Source of the DNA: Candidatus Hydrogenedentota bacterium
GTDB taxonomy: Bacteria > Hydrogenedentota > Hydrogenedentia > Hydrogenedentales > CAITNO01
Direction of reading: 5' to 3'
Length of the DNA stretch: 26,636 nucleotides
Assembly: GCA_007118765.1 (NCBI GenBank)
Contig: SKQZ01000326.1
Location: 1 to 26,636, forward strand
Part shown: positions 24,647-26,636 of the stretch, piece by piece
How the letters are laid out: the number at the start of each line of letters is the position of its first letter
How positions within the stretch are numbered: position 1 is the stretch's first letter
Notes under the pieces: generated by a model
What the model saw: only the letters and a program-made list of their open reading frames with translations
What the model was told of the DNA's origin: nothing
Databases searched by the model: none
Translations under genes and position numbers: made by a program

Positions 24647-25656
24647 TTGACACTCATCATGGAACAATTCAGACCGCTGCCAATGCCAATAAGCGCGACA
24701 TGATCGTTGGCCTTAATCATGCACTTTTCCGCGGCCACGGCCAGTGTAATGGGCAATGACGCCGGCCCGATGTTCCCGAGTGTTGGGAACGTCAACGCAA
24801 ATTTGTCCAGCGTCAACTCCAGCGTTTTGGTGAAAGCCTGTGTATTGGCGTGACTGATCTGGTGCGGGATATACCGGTCTATGGTCTTGTCGCTCCAATT
24901 ACTGAGCCTTCGGCTGGCCACTTTCCATGTCTTTGCCGCCAAATCCACCCCGGCCACCAACAGTGCTTTCGCATCGGTAAACAGAAAATCGCGCTGCCCG
25001 AAACACAACCGGTTATATTCCGTGGCGGCAAGGTTTACGCTGCCGTTAAGAACATGACCCGAAGTCGCTTTGTCCTTATGGCAAAGCAACATGGCCACCG
25101 CGCCGGAACCCAGTGTCAAAGTGGCGAAATTGCTGTAGAACGTATCCATGTCCACGTCAGGCTGCTGCAACCGTTTGATGGTGGACTCCACAAATTCACG
25201 TGCCCCTTCGCCGTCCACTATCAAGCCATATTCCACCTGGCCTGTTTCAATCATAAGCGACACGCTTTCCATGGCGTTCAGGAAACCGAGGCACGCGTTG
25301 CTGATGTCATAGTTGACGCAATCAGGCGACAAGCCCAGTTTGGCATGCACCATGGACGCCACCGACGGTTCAATATAGTCTTTGCACACCGACGCGTTGA
25401 TAATGACGCCAATTTTGCGGGGGTCTATGCCGGCGACCTCAATCACCTTCTGCGCCGCCCGGGTGGCCACATCGCTGGGCATCACGCCCGGATCCCAGAA
25501 AAGACGTTCTTTAATGCCCGTAAGCGCCTCCAGCGTACCTTTGGGGACGCCGAGCCGTGTCATTGTGTCGCCTATTTGGTCTTCAATCCACGACGACAGC
25601 ACACGCTGGGTTGGGATTTCGTAGGACATGGCTTCAATTGCTACGTTTCCACTCAT
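24640..25656 (-). CDS. oleA: OleA, thiolase condensing two fatty acyl-CoAs head-to-head
   Basis: 338 aa from the ATG at 25656, with AGAGGC 9 nt upstream; the frame is open to 25701 but the extra 15 residues do not match the family. Catalytic Cys122 in ISNACLGFLNAM, His in IPHQISHANTQAF, Asn in LGNIGPASLP. Glu96 in CKDYIEPSVAS lies 26 residues before the Cys, exactly as Glu117 and Cys143 do in Xanthomonas OleA, which separates it from ordinary FabH. The reaction gives a beta-keto acid from two acyl-CoAs. First gene of the oleABC operon, divergent from the AmaP-like gene. Confidence 0.95.
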   Translation of the reverse strand: MSGNVAIEAMSYEIPTQRVLSSWIEDQIGDTMTRLGVPKGTLEALTGIKERLFWDPGVMPSDVATRAAQKVIEVAGIDPRKIGVIINASVCKDYIEPSVASMVHAKLGLSPDCVNYDISNACLGFLNAMESVSLMIETGQVEYGLIVDGEGAREFVESTIKRLQQPDVDMDTFYSNFATLTLGSGAVAMLLCHKDKATSGHVLNGSVNLAATEYNRLCFGQRDFLFTDAKALLVAGVDLAAKTWKVASRRLSNWSDKTIDRYIPHQISHANTQAFTKTLELTLDKFALTFPTLGNIGPASLPITLAVAAEKCMIKANDHVALIGIGSGLNCSMMSVKW

Positions 25657-25715
25657 ACTATTACGCCTCTTGTTGTTTACACCGATAGTTCCCGCAGACA
25701 AAGTTATTTATGGAT

Positions 25716-25724
25716 AGTATATCA
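25716..25724 (-). promoter_or_regulatory. Candidate extended -10 promoter for oleABC
   Basis: Minus strand TGATATACT: extended -10 with TATACT (5 of 6). A weak -35 (TAGTCA, 4 of 6) lies 18 nt upstream. The start would be near 25709, a leader of about 53 nt. GTGC-type inverted repeat TGTGC-N5-GCACA at 25753-25767 lies just upstream. Confidence 0.4.
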
Positions 25725-25861
25725 AGACAGAACTGTGCCTGACTAACTTCAATGTGCTCCGGGCACACAAATAGCGTGTCATGATAGAGCATAACAGTGG
25801 ATACAGTCAAATAATTTCCCGCGCCCGCACGGAAAACGCTTCGCGAACTACGGTGGTTTTG

Positions 25862-25870
25862 TGATAGAAT
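25862..25870 (+). promoter_or_regulatory. Candidate extended -10 promoter for the AmaP-like gene
   Basis: TGATAGAAT: extended -10 with TAGAAT (5 of 6), no clear -35. The start would be near 25877, about 73 nt before the ATG at 25950. Divergent from the oleA promoter, about 140 bp apart. Confidence 0.4.
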
Positions 25871-25949
25871 CAGGGGCACTAGGTAATAGTATGCAAGCGC
25901 ATCGCCGTCTGAAACGTCGGCCTGCAAGACAAAGCAAAGGATTTTGATA

Positions 25950-26636
25950 ATGAAGCTCGCAATCATGAAAGCCGTATGTCTGCTGGCCTTTGTCAGCGGC
26001 CTGTTCATGCTGGGTCTTGTTTTGGACGTGAACTATGCGCAAATTGCCTATGAGTATGCTCTGGAGCATTGGCCGCAGCAGGAAAGCGGCGAGCTGAATC
26101 TGCGTATCCCCGGCGCGATTTTTGGAATCCTGCTTATCGCCGGAGGGCTATATGGCGTACTCCCGATAATCCCGTCCAAGCGTAACGCCGTCATTACATT
26201 CAAGGGGCCCAATGGCGATATTGTGCTGCAATTGCGCCCCATTCAAAAAGTATTGTTGAAGATGATGCGTCGTATGCCGGAGGTATATACCATTAAGGTT
26301 GATGTGCGCCCGGATAATGACGGACGACGCGCCCGTATTGATGCGGATGTGGTGCTTCAGAATTGCGCTGCGCTGGGCGCGCGCCAGTGCGCGAAGATTG
26401 TGGCGGCGTGCCTGACCACCACGGCACAGGGCCTGCTTGGCCTTGAAGACCTGAGCGCGGTGTGTGTAAACGTCAAGGGTGTCCATGTGGACGTTGCGGC
26501 CACCGGCAAGCAGATTCGCGAGCACCTGTCAATGCAACAACCGGACCAAGACGCCATGGCGGCGTATGCGCTTGCCCATGCGCCCATCTCCGCCGTGACT
26601 ATGCAGGACAATGACGAGGATGCCGCTGAAGGCGAA
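25950..26636 (+). CDS. Membrane protein with Asp23/AmaP-like domain (3' end beyond window)
   Basis: 229 codons with no stop before the window end. AAAGG lies 9 nt before the ATG. Two membrane helices, about residues 7-26 and 54-74, enclose a short outer loop; the rest is an Asp23 (alkaline shock)-like domain starting at NAVITFKGPNGDIVLQL, with VYTIKVDVRPDNDGRRARIDADVVL conserved and the later VCVNVKGVHVDV. The layout matches AmaP, which anchors Asp23 proteins in Gram-positive bacteria; the role here may be envelope stress, but this is inference from fold only. The tail near the edge is turning acidic (NDEDAAEGE). Divergent from oleA. Confidence 0.78.
   Translation, partial: MKLAIMKAVCLLAFVSGLFMLGLVLDVNYAQIAYEYALEHWPQQESGELNLRIPGAIFGILLIAGGLYGVLPIIPSKRNAVITFKGPNGDIVLQLRPIQKVLLKMMRRMPEVYTIKVDVRPDNDGRRARIDADVVLQNCAALGARQCAKIVAACLTTTAQGLLGLEDLSAVCVNVKGVHVDVAATGKQIREHLSMQQPDQDAMAAYALAHAPISAVTMQDNDEDAAEGE

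Overview
The window reads as a chromosomal segment of a Gram-negative, moderately GC-rich bacterium. Several protein styles point to an uncultured lineage near the PVC / Candidatus Hydrogenedentota group: a secreted protein with a long GEPEPEGE-type linker, a G|FTLIE prepilin ending in GGANVLYMDG, a GxGYxYP-family protein, and an oleABC cluster. That placement is inference from style; there is no rRNA or other phylogenetic marker here. I see no tRNA, rRNA, CRISPR array, transposase or phage gene.

Left part (1-8000). A 545-bp non-coding stretch carries two near-identical 54-bp direct repeats and a good sigma-70-like promoter. It leads into a secreted, four-EF-hand, acidic-repeat protein with a possible C-terminal membrane anchor, closed by a strong terminator. 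On the minus strand, rpoN (sigma-54) is followed by a large hybrid sensor histidine kinase (CHASE, PAS, PAS, HisKA, HATPase, REC).

Middle (8126-16875). Four plus-strand genes form a likely exported unit: a GxGYxYP putative glycoside hydrolase, two predicted toroid-type secreted proteins that resemble polysaccharide lyases or glycosidases, and a HEAT-repeat protein. After it comes pspF, a sigma-54 activator that lacks its usual pspA partner here, convergent with a type II pseudopilin gene on the minus strand.

16876-17868. A small cysteine-rich protein (83 aa, 7 Cys) sits alone behind a promoter with a perfect -35. A dyad overlies the -10, the leader has two clean hairpins, and a 24-bp exact direct repeat (about 50 bp with its degraded flanks) lies on each side. 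No known family was recognised. It is the most unusual small locus in the window.

17869-25656, minus strand. One probable operon encodes a lipoprotein with three PEGA domains plus a formylglycine-generating-enzyme-like domain, a thioredoxin-fold [2Fe-2S] ferredoxin, an enoyl-CoA hydratase/isomerase and dihydrolipoamide dehydrogenase. Upstream of it lies oleA-oleB-oleC, which makes long-chain olefins by head-to-head condensation of fatty acyl-CoAs (OleA thiolase, OleC beta-lactone synthetase, OleB beta-lactone decarboxylase). The reductase gene oleD is not in the window. Divergent from oleA, a two-helix membrane protein with an Asp23/AmaP-like domain runs off the right edge.

Several start codons were moved inward from the longest reading frame on the basis of ribosome binding sites, family N-termini and overlap with neighbours. 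Five candidate promoters share an extended -10 (TGnTAnnnT), so this may be a common promoter type in this genome.
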